Assembly: GCF_014695975.1 (NCBI RefSeq)
Contig: NZ_JACJPI010000084.1
Span: forward strand, 169,394-233,393
Direction: 5' to 3'
DNA: 64,000 nucleotides
Source: Leptolyngbya sp. FACHB-321
Lineage (GTDB): Bacteria > Cyanobacteriota > Cyanobacteriia > Leptolyngbyales > Leptolyngbyaceae
Shown here: positions 55,090 to 63,887 of the stretch, piece after piece
Layout of the letters: every line of letters starts with the position of its first letter
How positions within the stretch are numbered: position 1 is the first letter of the stretch
The notes under the pieces: model-generated
Seen by the model: the letters and a program-made list of their open reading frames with translations, nothing else
What the model was told of the DNA's origin: nothing
Databases searched by the model: none
Translations under genes and position numbers: made by a program

Positions 55090-56976
55090 TTAGTTGGATA
55101 ATGGTGCCCCTACGCCGCCAATACCGGGCTGTATCGGTACTGATGTTCCAGTTGTTCCAGTCTGAATATCTAGAGTTGTTGGTGCTGGTGTTACTAAGAT
55201 TGGAGGGGTAACGATCGGCGTCTGAACTGCTGGTGTTTCCGTAACCGGACTAATCGGTGTTGGAGCGGGCTGCACTACAGGCGTTGGTGGCATCACCGGG
55301 TCAGGACGAGGTGCTGGAGCTACAATTGGAGCCTGCGGGGCTGGTGTTGGGTTACCGGGTGGGGTAACGATAACTGGAGCCGGACTTGCTTGTGACGGCG
55401 TTACCGGGTCGGGACGAGGTGTTGGCTGTACTGGAGCCTGCGGTACAGGAGTAGGAGTGGGTGGTGGCGTTACCACCACTGGTGCTGCTGGTGCTGGTCG
55501 CTCTGGAATTGGCGGTGCGGCTGTCGGGCTGGGTGGTGGCGTTACCGGGTCAGGACGAGGTGCTGGCTGTATTGGAGCCTGCGGTACAGGAGTAGGAGTG
55601 GGTGGTGGCGTTACCACTACTGGTGCTGGTGCTGGTCGCTCTGGAATTGGCGGTGCGGCTGTCGGGCTGGGTGGTGGCGTTACCGGGTCAGGACGAGGTG
55701 CTGGCTGTATTGGAGCCTGCGGTACAGGAGTAGGAGTGGGTGGTGGCGTTACCACTACTGGTGCTGGTGCTGGTCGCTCTGGAATTGGTGGTGCTGCCAT
55801 CGAACCGGGTGGCGGCGTTACCGGGTCAGGACGAGGTGCTAGCTGTACTGGTTCGAGCGGCGTAATTGGGGGAGGAGCCTCCGAAACTGGGGGTGTAGGC
55901 AACGTTGGGGAAACGGGAAGAGTGATAGTAGGCTCAGGAGACGCTATCCCGCCAATAGTCACATTTGAATTAGGTAATGGTTGTGCGATGACGGGCTGCA
56001 CTGAAAGGGGTGCCGCTACGTTCACGCTTGCATTGTTAGGGATACTAAGTTGGGCTGGCAGCGTAGTCACCCCTGGCTGGATAACTTCACTAGGAGATGT
56101 AAACGCTTGAGCAGCTGGATTGGCAACGAGAGCTTGTCTAGCTGTAGACAAGTCAAGACCAGACGGAGTAAGCGTTACCTGATTCGCAGGGCTTGGTGTT
56201 ACCGCCGTTTGAAGACCAGGAGCCGGACTCAGACTGACAAAAGCAGGATTTTCAGACACCTGACCAATAAGAGGAGCCTGTTCTCTAACAGCTTGAGCCG
56301 TTTCTGCCTGCACTGCGGCGATACCAGGATCAGCGCTTGGTGTGGCGTTGCGTAATGGTAAATCCAGATCTTTAACTAACTCACTGGTCTGGTAGAAAGT
56401 GTTCAGATCAAAGTTGTAAACCTGGACAATCTGGTCTTGAACAATGACTGCCATTTGTCCCGCTTTCAGCGTTTGAGCCTGCGGGTTTTGTTTGTTTGAC
56501 ACTTCAATACGACTGTTGGTAAGCGCTCCAACGATCGTCGTGTTGGTATCCTCGTTGTAGCGAACAAAGAGCGCCGAACCACGTATGCCAGCTGCTGCAT
56601 TCGGTGTACGAACGTTTGTCCGTCCTTGACCCGGGGGAATCAGCAGCAGAGCTGTGCCGTTGCCAAGGTAAAAATTGCGGGTGCGAGGGACAAATTGAAA
56701 CAGTGCCCGTTCGCCAATTCGTGCTAAAGAATTGTCGTTAAAGCGTAACTCTGCAAAAGACCGACGAGCCGTTGCCAGAGAATCACCGGGGGTCATTGTG
56801 TCAGCCTTTTGAGCAGCCCGGGTAACCCGATTTTTTAGGATGATCTGCACTTGATTGCGAAGTGCCTGCACTGTAGCTCTAGTCAAAGGGGTTTCAGCAC
56901 TAGCAACGGGCGGCAAAGCCAGTGTGCCAGTACCAAATAAGCTCAATGCGATGATCAGGGAAAATCTGCGAGACAT
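55090..56976 (-). CDS. FecR-domain secreted protein with Pro-rich tandem repeats
   Basis: 628 aa from the ATG at 56976. A signal peptide (about 1-27) is followed by a FecR-type domain (about 35-170: ELRFNDNSLARIGERALFQF, NVRTPNAAAGIRGSALFV, TIVGALTNSRIEV, LKAGQMAVI). A low-complexity half of Pro, Ala, Val and Thr follows, containing about four 46-residue repeats (PRPDPVTPP, PERPAPAPVVVTPP, PTPVPQAP). FecR domains in cyanobacteria sit in the periplasm; the Pro-rich tail is suited to spanning or contacting the cell wall. It neighbours, in divergent orientation, a beta-barrel-like gene and then a second FecR gene. Confidence 0.85.
   Translation of the reverse strand: MSRRFSLIIALSLFGTGTLALPPVASAETPLTRATVQALRNQVQIILKNRVTRAAQKADTMTPGDSLATARRSFAELRFNDNSLARIGERALFQFVPRTRNFYLGNGTALLLIPPGQGRTNVRTPNAAAGIRGSALFVRYNEDTNTTIVGALTNSRIEVSNKQNPQAQTLKAGQMAVIVQDQIVQVYNFDLNTFYQTSELVKDLDLPLRNATPSADPGIAAVQAETAQAVREQAPLIGQVSENPAFVSLSPAPGLQTAVTPSPANQVTLTPSGLDLSTARQALVANPAAQAFTSPSEVIQPGVTTLPAQLSIPNNASVNVAAPLSVQPVIAQPLPNSNVTIGGIASPEPTITLPVSPTLPTPPVSEAPPPITPLEPVQLAPRPDPVTPPPGSMAAPPIPERPAPAPVVVTPPPTPTPVPQAPIQPAPRPDPVTPPPSPTAAPPIPERPAPAPVVVTPPPTPTPVPQAPIQPAPRPDPVTPPPSPTAAPPIPERPAPAAPVVVTPPPTPTPVPQAPVQPTPRPDPVTPSQASPAPVIVTPPGNPTPAPQAPIVAPAPRPDPVMPPTPVVQPAPTPISPVTETPAVQTPIVTPPILVTPAPTTLDIQTGTTGTSVPIQPGIGGVGAPLSN
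55400..55860 (-). repeat. 138-bp tandem repeats in the FecR gene
   Basis: The GTTACCGGGTC landmark occurs at 55400, 55541, 55679 and 55817, with spacings of 141, 138 and 138 bp. Neighbouring units are nearly identical, indicating recent, frame-preserving duplication. Confidence 0.9.
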
Positions 56977-56991
56977 AATAGCTCCAAGCAT

Positions 56992-57478
56992 TCAGCGATC
57001 GCATTCTGGCAGCGGCACTTTAGCCACTTAATCAACCATTCGAGCTGCTGTTCCTTCATTGATATAGGGTCAATACAGTGGTTTTTGTTTGCAGTCACTT
57101 AACCCAACATCTGCATTTGTAGGACTAGAACCAGCCGATCTAAAGCTAGGGCTCTGAAACTTGCTGATCTAAAAAACTCTGTAGTCTACAGGGTCACTAC
57201 TCTACAAAACATTTTTGGCACCAGGCTCAACAGACTCAAAAGGAGTATTTTTAGGGTTTAAACAGATTTGCGTATTTTCTCGTAGACATTTTTTAGTGTA
57301 CGAGCGTGCCTTAATTAAAGCAAGTGTAAAGCGATCTGACTACAAGCTTACTTTTCTTATATTAACAATATGTTTAACGCTCGAATAATCCCCAATTCGG
57401 GCGATGGCAGAAGGGCGATTTCGACAGCCTAATAATTTAGGTTAGTAAAATTTTTTCTAAAAATTCAGTCTATCTCTA
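56992..57478. other. Divergent intergenic region between FecR and barrel genes
   Basis: 487 bp, AT-rich near the right end. The two genes transcribe away from each other, so both promoters should lie here. No clear -10/-35 pair or operator was picked out with confidence. Confidence 0.4.
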
Positions 57479-59080
57479 GTGTTAAACGCACAAGAGTTAC
57501 TATTACCGGGCTTAAATAGATTCAGTAGTTCTACGGTTCCTGATTTGCAGACTCGTCACTCACCGACCATTTTGAGGCTTTGTTTACCCCCCCGCTTGGC
57601 AACCTGGCAACAACTGATCATCTGGAGCAGTGTCTTGCTTAGTAGTCCAGCCTGGTCTACGCCCCAACCCCCTACATATCCCACGCTCGATACTGACGCT
57701 GTACCAATGGCAGCTCAAGACTCGATCGTAGTCGTCTCGTCACATTCGTCTCGCCAGTTGCCGACCGCCACTGCTTCATCTCCAGTGGCTTTACCGCAGT
57801 TGGAGTGGTCTACGCCCCAACCCTCTTCTATACCCTCCACACCTGATACTGACGCTACACTAAGGGCGACTCAAAGCTCGATCGCGGTAGTCTCGTCACG
57901 TTCGTCTCGCCAACTTCCGCCAGCCACTGCTTCATCTCCAGTGGCTTTACCGCAGTTGGAGCAACCACACGCACAACGTAATCGAGCCGCAGCACTTTTG
58001 CCGCTCCAACCTGTGCAAGATAGGCTTGCAGCCGAGACCGCTGAATCCATTACCTCCTTCGCTTTTTCTGAGCCAACAACAGTGATGGAGAAGGCACTGG
58101 CTGGGGCGATCGCCCAGAGTAACAGCCCCTCCTTGGCGCAAAGTGACAGCAACCCGCCCACTTCCGTTTTCAATGATCCTGAGCTGGGTGTGCTGCGCTT
58201 GCAAGTGCCCAAAATTCAGCAATCTGGGACTTCAGCAGACGGGACTTCAGAGCAACAAGCACAGACAGCAGCGCGATGTGCATCGGGAGTTGCACTAGAC
58301 CCAGAACTTGGTTGTCTGCCGATACAAACAGTGCAACCCCCACCCCCATCCCGGCAACCACTGGTCTACCTTGTTGGTCGCCTCGACTACTTTAGAAGCA
58401 GCAACGTTTTCTCGGCGATCGATCCGGTCGATGATGGCTTGTTCAGACCTGGTTTGACTCTTTTTACAGCACCAGCATTAGGACGTAATACCTACTTTAT
58501 TGGTGCGATTGACGGCAATTTAATTCGGTACAACACGCAATCCCAAATTGATTACAACGAGCTACAGTTCCGGGCTGGCATTTTTCAACGGCTGTCACCA
58601 ACCATGTTTGGTGAAATTGGTTGGACTAATCAGCAGCTTTTTATTGCAGGTAGCAAGATTCCAGGGTTGCCGATCGGGACACGCTTTTTAAACGATCATG
58701 CAGTTCGGCTGGAGCTGAGTCGCCGCGATCAGCTCAATAAACGACTCTTGCTCAGTACGTTTTACCAACTGCGGCTAAGTTTCGCTGACCCCGACAGTCG
58801 ATCGCGGGTACTCAATTCCTTTATTGCTTCACTTAGCTATAATGTGCAGCCCAACCTCCAGGTCGGACTTGACTATCAATTTGCGCTAGCGAACTTTACA
58901 GCTATCAGGCGAGACGACGAATATCATCAGTTGGCGGCTCGCCTGACCTATACAGCGTTTCGGAATACACAACTAAATATGTTTGTTGGCTACAGCTTTG
59001 GCAATTCTACTGACCCAGCAATCGAGTTTAACAGCCTGATCTTGGGAGTGAGCCTTTCGGTAAATTTAGGGCTTTTTTGA
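57479..59080 (+). CDS. Probable outer-membrane beta-barrel protein with Pro/Ser-rich N-terminal region
   Basis: 533 aa from a GTG start. A hydrophobic signal-like segment (LIIWSSVLLSSPAWS, about 46-60) is followed by a Pro/Ser-rich linker containing a duplicated 51-52-residue unit, then a region of unknown type (about 180-300). The C-terminal part alternates polar and aromatic residues over many short strands and ends in GVSLSVNLGLF, with a terminal phenylalanine as in outer-membrane barrels. No homologue is recognised. The two FecR genes on either side and the cyclase gene suggest a shared envelope function. Confidence 0.65.
   Translation: MLNAQELLLPGLNRFSSSTVPDLQTRHSPTILRLCLPPRLATWQQLIIWSSVLLSSPAWSTPQPPTYPTLDTDAVPMAAQDSIVVVSSHSSRQLPTATASSPVALPQLEWSTPQPSSIPSTPDTDATLRATQSSIAVVSSRSSRQLPPATASSPVALPQLEQPHAQRNRAAALLPLQPVQDRLAAETAESITSFAFSEPTTVMEKALAGAIAQSNSPSLAQSDSNPPTSVFNDPELGVLRLQVPKIQQSGTSADGTSEQQAQTAARCASGVALDPELGCLPIQTVQPPPPSRQPLVYLVGRLDYFRSSNVFSAIDPVDDGLFRPGLTLFTAPALGRNTYFIGAIDGNLIRYNTQSQIDYNELQFRAGIFQRLSPTMFGEIGWTNQQLFIAGSKIPGLPIGTRFLNDHAVRLELSRRDQLNKRLLLSTFYQLRLSFADPDSRSRVLNSFIASLSYNVQPNLQVGLDYQFALANFTAIRRDDEYHQLAARLTYTAFRNTQLNMFVGYSFGNSTDPAIEFNSLILGVSLSVNLGLF
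57653..57961 (+). repeat. Two tandem about 153-bp units in the barrel gene
   Basis: 57653-57805 and 57806-57961 each encode WSTPQP...SSPVALPQLE with moderate divergence. This is an in-frame duplication of the Pro/Ser-rich linker. Confidence 0.85.
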
Positions 59081-59467
59081 GAACAACTGCTGACAGGGTG
59101 CGTCTACATAGGCAAGTGTAGTTCCGTCGTTAACGAAACAAGTTTTTACAAAGATAGGTTAGGCTTTGGCGGTGAATTAGCTCAAGACTCTCTGGAATTG
59201 CTTTGCATGGCTTAGTAGAGAGAGTCAGGTAGTGCCTTTACGCATTCGCCGTGAGCTGTCTTTTTAATAAGCAACCGATCAAGCACCAGACTGCTTTTCT
59301 GCAAGGACATTCCTGCAAGGGAAAGTGGCAGAAAAGGTGAGTAGTGGAAAGCAGGCATTATGTCCCACCTCATGTCGTTGCTGTAATGGTGTTGCTAGCG
59401 ATCAATCATCAGGGGAATCTACCTTCATGGATCAACTTGTTAAAGGTAGTGCTCCGGAGTCGCTTTT
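59081..59467. other. Intergenic region upstream of the second FecR gene
   Basis: 387 bp. It contains an inverted repeat CTTTTCTGC/GCAGAAAAG (59294-59302 with 59328-59336) and a direct repeat CTGCAAGG in its loop. No clear promoter or terminator was seen. Confidence 0.45.
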
Positions 59468-60355
59468 ATGTTGACTATTTCTAAATTGCGTGGTGTTGAA
59501 GGCAGACCAAGCCGCCTTCTGCTGGTCTTTGTCTGTACGTTGTGGTTTGTAGTAGTTACTCAATCGTCGATCGCGGCTCAAGCTTCTACAATCAATCAAG
59601 CCAGAATTACTCAAGTGCTAGACAGCCCCCAGGTGTTCATCCAAAACAGACAAGCAAAGGTTAATGACTCTGCAAAAAGAGGGCAGCGCGTTCGTACTGG
59701 CAAAGCACGGGCACAGCTTACATTTAACACGGGCGCGATCGGGCGCTTGGCGCAAAACTCTGTCTTAACTGTTGGGCAATGTGCTCGTCTCCAGCAGGGT
59801 ACGCTGTTAGTGAACGGCGCCATGAATGGGTGTACTGCCTCTGTTGTTGCAGGCGTGCGTGGCACAACTTACGTGCTAGAAGCGACTCGTGGCGACACAG
59901 GCATCAAAGTTTTGGAAGGAGAGGTGGTAGTGTCACAGCGGCAAGAACCAAATGATACTGAACCGACTACGGGCAATAAACAATTCTCTCTGCCTTCGGC
60001 GCTGCCAAAACTGCCGTCCTTTCCCAAAAATCCTGCTTCCAAACCATTGCCTAAACCTCTAGAGACGATCGACATTCTCCCCACGGAAGCAAAGCAAATT
60101 GTGCTGAAAGCAGGTGAAAAAGTCACCATTAGCGCTACTGGAACCCTAGGACTGGTCGAAAAGCTGACCCAGGGAGATTTCACTAGCCTTCTGACGGGCA
60201 ATCTCTTTAATGGGTTTACTAATCAGCTACCCGGCATGGCAAAAATCCAGGCAAGCTTTCAGCAGTTATTTCCAGGCGTGCCGTTCCCTGTTCGCTTACC
60301 GCGCCTTCCCAGTCTCAAGCTGCCAATTCGTTTGCCGTTTCGTTTACCGTTTTAG
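59468..60355 (+). CDS. FecR-domain secreted protein
   Basis: 295 aa. A signal peptide (LLLVFVCTLWFVVVTQSS) precedes a FecR domain: AQLTFNTGAIGRLAQNSVLTVG, RLQQGTLLVNG, VVAGVRGTTYVLEA and GIKVLEGEVVVS. A Pro/Lys-rich tail ends in basic/Leu repeats (FPVRLPRLPSLK). It should be periplasmic. It lies 180 bp upstream of the cyclase gene on the same strand; only STRR-type sequence separates them. Confidence 0.85.
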   Translation: MLTISKLRGVEGRPSRLLLVFVCTLWFVVVTQSSIAAQASTINQARITQVLDSPQVFIQNRQAKVNDSAKRGQRVRTGKARAQLTFNTGAIGRLAQNSVLTVGQCARLQQGTLLVNGAMNGCTASVVAGVRGTTYVLEATRGDTGIKVLEGEVVVSQRQEPNDTEPTTGNKQFSLPSALPKLPSFPKNPASKPLPKPLETIDILPTEAKQIVLKAGEKVTISATGTLGLVEKLTQGDFTSLLTGNLFNGFTNQLPGMAKIQASFQQLFPGVPFPVRLPRLPSLKLPIRLPFRLPF

Positions 60356-60379
60356 AGGTGGGGGGAGAGAAGGTAGAGG

Positions 60380-60421
60380 GCAGAAGGCAGAAGACAGGAG
60401 GTAGGAGGTAGAAGGCAAAAG
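60380..60421 (+). repeat. Heptamer STRR between FecR and cyclase genes
   Basis: Six consecutive heptamers GCAGAAG, GCAGAAG, ACAGGAG, GTAGGAG, GTAGAAG, GCAAAAG. They are followed by a pyrimidine-rich tract (about 60465-60530) reaching almost to the cyclase start. Confidence 0.85.
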
Positions 60422-60534
60422 CTGAAACCTTATAGCTAATTGCTCAACCAACTCAAAACTCTTCCACTCCTTCACTCTTTACCCCTTTACTCCTCCTACC
60501 CCTTCACCTTTCTACCTCTCTACCCGCATCACCA

Positions 60535-62478
60535 ATGACTCAAACAAAACGCCGATGGAGGGTGAGTCCTGCCACGATCGCGCCTGTGCTCATCATTAGT
60601 TGGGCAGTCACAAGTGCGATCGCTACAGGATTTAACTTTCGACCGCTGGTGCTGTTGGAGTTGCAGACTCAGGCGCTCTTTTTTCGGCTGAGGGGTGAAG
60701 TAGCGCCGCCACCAGAGCTTGTGATTTTGGCGATCGACGACGATTCACTAACGCGGGGGCGAGATGCTAAAGAATTGAAGGAACTAGCGTCGATCCGCTC
60801 TTGGCCCTGGAGGCGGACTGCTTATGCAGAGGCGATCGATAAAATTATGGCAGCAGGCGCTCGATCCGTAGCTGTTGATGTGCTGTGGGATTTGCCAAGC
60901 GAACGTCCCGCTGATGATCAGCGTCTCCAGCAGACTCTAAAACGCTATGCTGGGCGAGTGACGCTGGCAGCAATTCATGCTACGTCCGAGAGCATTGGGG
61001 GTGGTTTAGATCAATTGGTTTATCCCGATCCCATGTTTCAAGTTGACCCTAAAGCGATCGGGCTTATCAACTACTCGCCGGAGCCAGATGGACAGCTTCG
61101 TCGCTTTGCTAGTGTGTACCTTAACCAGATTGATGCCGACTTGCGACAGTCAAAGTCCGACCTGCTCTCGTTTGATGAAGCGAGCTTACAAACCTCAAAA
61201 CTCCCGTTTAACGCACCGAAGGGTGACTATATATTTTTCTACGGTGGTTCAAATACGTTTGCAATTGTTCCGTTTTGGACCGTACTCTACCCTCAAAACT
61301 GGGAACGACTGAAGCAGGAGCAAATCTTCAAAGACAAAATTGTCTTGATAGGACCGACGGCTGCCTTTTTACAGGATATTCACCCGACCCCCTTTGGCGA
61401 TCTTTCTGGTATAGAAGTGCATGCCAACGCAATTGCCACCTTGCTAGAGGATCGGGCGATCGCTGAGGTCATGCCCGATCCGGCTTGGCGTGGTTTCTAT
61501 CTGTTCCTTGTCCTTGCTGGCATTGGGCTAGCGATCGGTCAAGTCTCGAAACGGACAACGCCGCGCTTTGTGCTGGCGATCGTAATCGCGGGTGCCTGGT
61601 GGCTGGTGGGTTATGCCAGCTTTGTCTATGGCGGCTTGATTCTTCCCGTGGCGGCACCATTCCTCGCGATCTCGCTCAGTGGGCTTTTCTATCTCAGTAC
61701 AGGAGCCGCCAATGACCAGCTTGAAAAACTACGCCTGCGCCGTACGTTAGAGCGCTACGTTGCCAAACCGATCGTGAAAGAAATTCTCAGCCAACCGGAG
61801 GATTTCCAGGCGTTGCTGCAAGGGCGCAAGCTCAATGCTGCCGTACTTTTTTGCGACATTCGTGGCTTTACTACGCTGTCCTACAAGCTACCGCCCGAGA
61901 CATTGGTGTCTCTGCTAAATACTTATCTCAATGCGATGGTCGAAGCAGTTGCCGCCGCCAGTGGCACGATCGACAAATTTATTGGCGATGCCGTCATGGC
62001 AGAATTTGGCTCCCCAGTTTCCTATGGTGAAGAAACGGATGCCATGAATGCGATTCGGGCAGCGCTGGGAATGCGACAGGCGTTAGCAGCCTTGCGCTCG
62101 CAGTGGCAGCAAGAGGGCAAAACCTTGCTTTATCACGGCATTGGTATTAGCTATGGAGAGGTCATTGCTGGAAACATTGGCTCACTCCGCCGCTTGGAAT
62201 ATACCGTTATTGGCGATACGGTCAATGTTGCCAGCCGCGTTGAAGGACTGACTAAAAGTTTTTGGACAGATATTTTGATCACTGACGCGCTCTACCAACG
62301 GGTACAAGAGCACGTTGAAGTTGTGTTTGTGGGGGAACATTTGCTGCGTGGACGAGAAGATAGTCCTAGCCGTCTTTACAGTTTGATTGGGTTAAAGGGA
62401 GAAGCACCCACGCTCTATCATCAGGTTCACGAAGAATTGCGACGCTATTTAGGCTATATAGAAGCGACAGAATCTTGA
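60535..62478 (+). CDS. CHASE2-domain class III adenylate/guanylate cyclase
   Basis: 647 aa. One N-terminal helix anchors an extracytoplasmic CHASE2 sensor (about 35-310, beginning LLELQTQALFFRLRGEVAPP). Three transmembrane helices (about 320-395) lead to a class III cyclase domain (about 430-610). Metal aspartates are in LFCDIRGFTTLS and GDAVMAEFG; the substrate lysine is in GTIDKFIGD, and EYTVIGDTVNVASR is the P-site. The catalytic set is complete, so it should produce cAMP (or cGMP) on an envelope signal. FecR and barrel genes immediately upstream may supply that signal. Confidence 0.92.
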   Translation: MTQTKRRWRVSPATIAPVLIISWAVTSAIATGFNFRPLVLLELQTQALFFRLRGEVAPPPELVILAIDDDSLTRGRDAKELKELASIRSWPWRRTAYAEAIDKIMAAGARSVAVDVLWDLPSERPADDQRLQQTLKRYAGRVTLAAIHATSESIGGGLDQLVYPDPMFQVDPKAIGLINYSPEPDGQLRRFASVYLNQIDADLRQSKSDLLSFDEASLQTSKLPFNAPKGDYIFFYGGSNTFAIVPFWTVLYPQNWERLKQEQIFKDKIVLIGPTAAFLQDIHPTPFGDLSGIEVHANAIATLLEDRAIAEVMPDPAWRGFYLFLVLAGIGLAIGQVSKRTTPRFVLAIVIAGAWWLVGYASFVYGGLILPVAAPFLAISLSGLFYLSTGAANDQLEKLRLRRTLERYVAKPIVKEILSQPEDFQALLQGRKLNAAVLFCDIRGFTTLSYKLPPETLVSLLNTYLNAMVEAVAAASGTIDKFIGDAVMAEFGSPVSYGEETDAMNAIRAALGMRQALAALRSQWQQEGKTLLYHGIGISYGEVIAGNIGSLRRLEYTVIGDTVNVASRVEGLTKSFWTDILITDALYQRVQEHVEVVFVGEHLLRGREDSPSRLYSLIGLKGEAPTLYHQVHEELRRYLGYIEATES

Positions 62479-62516
62479 GGCGATCATATTTTAAGCGTGT
62501 AGTCGTCCGCCTCTCG

Positions 62517-63779
62517 TTAGCTCTTTGACTCTTGCAAAAGGCTTTGTACAAATTGATAAAGGTCTGCCTCTGATTGCCCCTGCTGCTGTTGCTCCTTCAG
62601 GTCAATTAAACCTTGTGCCAGTTCGGTTGCCTGCTTTTTATAGGTGTTGTGTGCCACCAATAGATCGAGAAAGACCTCACGCTCAACCTGGCAGCGATCG
62701 GCTTCGTCAGTGATGTGAGAGGCGTAGGCAACCGAATCAACGTTGTACCGCAGTAGAAAAATCAGTGCGCCTGTCAATTGCTGCAACTGCTGCTGAAGTT
62801 TGCGTGTATCCAGTTCCAAGCGATCGAACGCTACCTGACCTTCAAGGCGTAACTCGACAATGGGCGCATCGGCAGCACGGATTTTACCCGACTGCACGGC
62901 TTGCTGCACTGTTGCGATCGCCATCTCTTCCAGTTCTTCTAGGCTTTCTTGCCCGCGTGCCGTTACCTTCAGCCGTACGATCGTTCGTTGCGTGTAGTCT
63001 TGTTTCAACTCAGCATGAATGCCCGATGCGTCTAGCGACACCAGATACACACCACGATCGAACTGACTTTCTTCTACATTATTTGCTTCGACAGAACCAG
63101 GGTTAAAAATCCAGTCCTCCACAACGTAGTTTTTGTGGATGTGCCCCAGCGCTAGATACTCAACGCCAGCCTCTTTCAACGGCAGCAAATCGTTATAGCG
63201 CAACGCACCGTGATAGCGAGCAATCTGTCCTTCTAGTCCGTGGTGAAAAAGCATTACTGTATGAGCTGGAGCGGGAGGAAGGTCTTTGATCGCTGTAGCG
63301 AGAGAGGCGATCGCCGTCGGAGCCGATGCGCCATACCAGCAAGACCCTAAGACCCTCACACCGCAAGCCAGATCAATGTAGCCGCCACGCTTCGTTTCCC
63401 AGTCCCACGGTTCATACAATGCGGTGCCATTTGCAGTCGTTGGCTCTAGCAATACCAGCAAACCCCAATCGGATAAGTAGCGCAGCCAGCTTGTTTTGGT
63501 GCCATAAGGTGTGTTGTCGTGGTTGCCCTCGATCGCCAAGACTGGGATGCCTGCCTCCTTCAACTCTTGCAAGCAAAGCTGTGCCTGATTAAGAATGTTT
63601 GGCTGAATATGTCGATGCTCAAATAGGTCACCAGCCAGTACCACAAAATCAACCTGGGGCACGATCGCATACTGATACAACGCATCCTGAAACGCTAGAT
63701 AAAAATCTTTGGTGCGCTCTTTGCTGTCGTACCGATCAAACCCTAGATGAATGTCCGAAACATGAAGAAAGCGCGGCAT
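62517..63779 (-). CDS. SbcD/Mre11-like DNA repair nuclease
   Basis: 420 aa. The calcineurin-like metallophosphoesterase fold shows DIHLGFDRYDS, LAGDLFEHR, EGNHDNTPYG, LFHHGLEGQ and the ALGHIHK metal-ligand motif. This is the pattern of Mre11/SbcD, whose nuclease acts with an SbcC/Rad50 ATPase on DNA ends. No sbcC is visible on this window's side; the C-terminal region (from about residue 280) is helical and Gln-rich. Confidence 0.9.
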   Translation of the reverse strand: MPRFLHVSDIHLGFDRYDSKERTKDFYLAFQDALYQYAIVPQVDFVVLAGDLFEHRHIQPNILNQAQLCLQELKEAGIPVLAIEGNHDNTPYGTKTSWLRYLSDWGLLVLLEPTTANGTALYEPWDWETKRGGYIDLACGVRVLGSCWYGASAPTAIASLATAIKDLPPAPAHTVMLFHHGLEGQIARYHGALRYNDLLPLKEAGVEYLALGHIHKNYVVEDWIFNPGSVEANNVEESQFDRGVYLVSLDASGIHAELKQDYTQRTIVRLKVTARGQESLEELEEMAIATVQQAVQSGKIRAADAPIVELRLEGQVAFDRLELDTRKLQQQLQQLTGALIFLLRYNVDSVAYASHITDEADRCQVEREVFLDLLVAHNTYKKQATELAQGLIDLKEQQQQGQSEADLYQFVQSLLQESKS

Positions 63780-63887
63780 GGCGATCGAGCGTTGGTTATT
63801 AGAGCCAGTCTAACTGATTGTCTGTAGAGCGGCGGTCGCTTCTGACCGATCACACTACCTGTAGACCTGGTGCTATATAACATTGCT

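Noticed and set aside
55400..55860. Regular repeats that might be a CRISPR array
   Set aside because: Units are contiguous, translated 138-bp repeats without unique spacers. No cas gene is present in the window.
55457..56110. 217-codon Gly-rich frame on the plus strand
   Set aside because: Antisense shadow of the Pro-rich repeats in the FecR gene; Pro codons read backwards give Gly. No ribosome-binding site or signal peptide.
59172..59185. GTGA-N6-TCAA, resembling a CRP site near the cyclase cluster
   Set aside because: Only seven of ten conserved positions match, and it lies about 280 bp from the nearest gene start.
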